From contig CP070828.1 of the NCBI GenBank assembly GCA_020344715.1, positions 564,742 through 571,112 of the forward strand: a DNA stretch of 6,371 nucleotides, given 5' to 3'. The translations under genes and the position numbers were made by a program. Origin of the DNA: Candidatus Bathyarchaeota archaeon. Lineage in GTDB: Archaea > Thermoproteota > Bathyarchaeia > Bathyarchaeales > Bathyarchaeaceae. The notes beneath the pieces are model-generated. The model was not told the DNA's origin and did not search any database. It saw only the letters and a list, made by a program, of their open reading frames with translations. Within the stretch, counting starts at the first letter, position 1. Each line of letters begins with the position of its first letter. This document shows, one piece after another, positions 5,540 to 6,371 of the stretch.

Positions 5540-5585
5540 GCGCGAACCGAATAGATACAGTTCTGTGTAGCGGAGGGAAGTATAT

Positions 5586-6218
5586 ATGGCAAAAGAATGG
5601 AAAGCTGTAAAAGTTCGGCAAGAACTGATCGATAAAATCAAGCGAGAGTTGAAGGATAGCCAGTACCAAAGTCTCTCAGAATTTGTGTCAGAAGCGATTC
5701 GACACCGCATGCAAACGCTAGCCAAGGAAAGGGTGTCAGAATACCTAGAGCGAGATAGGTATAGCAGGATTCCTCAGCTCCAAGCGCAGCTATTCTACAC
5801 GCCAAAACACATTTGGACACAGGAAACTTCACAAAGAACCGTCAAGATCGGAGTAACCGAATATTTCCATGATCAACTCAAAGAGATAGTTAATGTCCGA
5901 ACCGATGGGGTCGGCGAGAAGGTTTCTAAAGGCGAAGCTTTCGGCGTGGTCGAAACTTGGTGGTTTACGTACGACCTGTTTTCCCCTGTAAATGGGAGAA
6001 TAGCCTCAGTTAACAAAAAAGTCCTCGAGAATCCATTCACGTTGAACGCAGACCCGTATGAGTGGATCGTAGAGATTCACCCCGAGTACACAGAGGTTCA
6101 CTCGTGGACAGAAGGACTGCTGAGTCTAGGGGAGTACAAAATGCTAGTCGATCAGCTTTCACGTGGACAACGACCCAACACAGGAAAGCAGCTCTTGCGA
6201 GGTGAAAAACTTGGATAA
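5586..6218 (+). CDS. RHH DNA-binding domain fused to a GcvH-like domain lacking the lipoyl lysine
   Basis: A 210-residue protein with two domains. Residues 1-48 are a CopG/Arc-type ribbon-helix-helix: strand WKAVKV, helix 1 RQELIDKIKREL, turn with SQYQSL, helix 2 SEFVSEAIRHRM. Residues about 72-190 match the glycine-cleavage H protein in order: YTPKHIW, KIGVTEYFHDQL, the GVGEKVSKGEAFGVVE hairpin, LFSPVNGRIASVN, ENPFTLNADPYEWIVEI, and a final helix with LGEYKMLV. The lipoylation site is altered: ESVKA in E. coli GcvH corresponds to E123-T-W-W-F here, so the modified lysine is W126. It therefore should not carry lipoate or work as a glycine-cleavage carrier. A transcription factor with a dead H-protein fold as sensor or docking domain is the simplest reading. 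ATG is preceded by GGAGGGA with a 7-nt spacer. The next gene overlaps its end. Confidence 0.85.
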   Translation: MAKEWKAVKVRQELIDKIKRELKDSQYQSLSEFVSEAIRHRMQTLAKERVSEYLERDRYSRIPQLQAQLFYTPKHIWTQETSQRTVKIGVTEYFHDQLKEIVNVRTDGVGEKVSKGEAFGVVETWWFTYDLFSPVNGRIASVNKKVLENPFTLNADPYEWIVEIHPEYTEVHSWTEGLLSLGEYKMLVDQLSRGQRPNTGKQLLRGEKLG

Positions 6219-6371
6219 ACAGCACGTATCCGAATGGAGAACTATACGCGTCCGGCAAGAACTCTTGGCGGCGGCGAAGAGAACGCTTAAGGAAGGCCGC
6301 TACCGGAGCCTTTCCGAATTCGTGTCAGAAGCTCTTCGACTGCGCCTTGACGAACTGAAGCAAAGCCAAAA
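6211..6371 (+). CDS. Second RHH protein, cut by the right edge
   Basis: The first 53 codons are present. They encode an RHH domain closely similar to that of the preceding gene: strand WRTIRV, helix 1 RQELLAAAKRTL, turn GRYRSL, helix 2 SEFVSEALRLRL. Over the 43 residues that align, 23 are identical by hand count. The TTG start at 6211 is chosen because GAGGTGA at 6199-6205 leaves 5 nt to it; a GTG at 6202 would sit inside that site. The start overlaps the previous gene's last 8 nt, so the two are one operon with coupled translation. Whether a GcvH-like domain also follows cannot be seen. It is a tandem duplicate and could pair with the first protein, since RHH domains bind DNA as dimers. Confidence 0.8.
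   Translation, partial: MDKQHVSEWRTIRVRQELLAAAKRTLKEGRYRSLSEFVSEALRLRLDELKQSQ

Noticed and set aside
1..6371. CRISPR arrays, tRNA genes, insertion sequences and phage genes
   Set aside because: Looked for on both strands; no regular spaced repeats, tRNA T-arm consensus, transposase or terminal repeats were seen.

Overview
The window looks like a mesophilic or moderately thermophilic archaeon, most likely Bathyarchaeia or a relative; this is an inference from gene content, not a search result. It carries an archaeal-type tyrosyl-tRNA synthetase, an archaeal DnaG (Toprim primase-like), a fused AbrB-PhoU regulator and ribbon-helix-helix (RHH) regulators. Signals are archaeal throughout: TATA-like boxes about 26 nt before the inferred transcript starts, and GGAGGTGA-type Shine-Dalgarno sites.

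Layout. Positions 1-278 are mostly non-coding. They hold the first eight codons of a minus-strand gene at the left edge and one doubtful Cys-rich small ORF. Positions 279-1028 (minus) are a class I SAM-dependent methyltransferase with its own promoter. Positions 1029-1485 have no convincing long gene. They hold a repeated AAACGTTA element, a doubtful signal-peptide-like small ORF, and a candidate structured RNA of about 210 nt (1212-1425) made of two back-to-back stem-closed domains with a well-placed TATA box. The tyrS promoter follows directly.

Positions 1486-4240 (plus) are an information-processing cluster: tyrS, a small stand-alone Toprim protein 5 nt behind it, and dnaG after a 95-nt gap with two small hairpins. 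The dnaG start is odd: its only ordinary in-frame start codon (GTG) lies inside the Shine-Dalgarno sequence. Positions 4241-4428 contain what looks like a broken RHH gene with one in-frame TAA.

Positions 4429-5475 (minus) are an AbrB-PhoU protein, transcribed divergently from a two-gene plus-strand operon at 5586 onward. The first gene of that operon is the most unusual item: an N-terminal RHH DNA-binding domain joined to a complete GcvH-like domain in which the lipoylated lysine is replaced by tryptophan. The second overlaps it by 8 nt, begins with a paralogous RHH domain and runs off the right edge. Together with the AbrB-PhoU gene and the broken RHH gene, this end of the window looks like a small regulatory locus in which a dead H-protein fold may serve as a sensor or docking domain. 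That role is a hypothesis.
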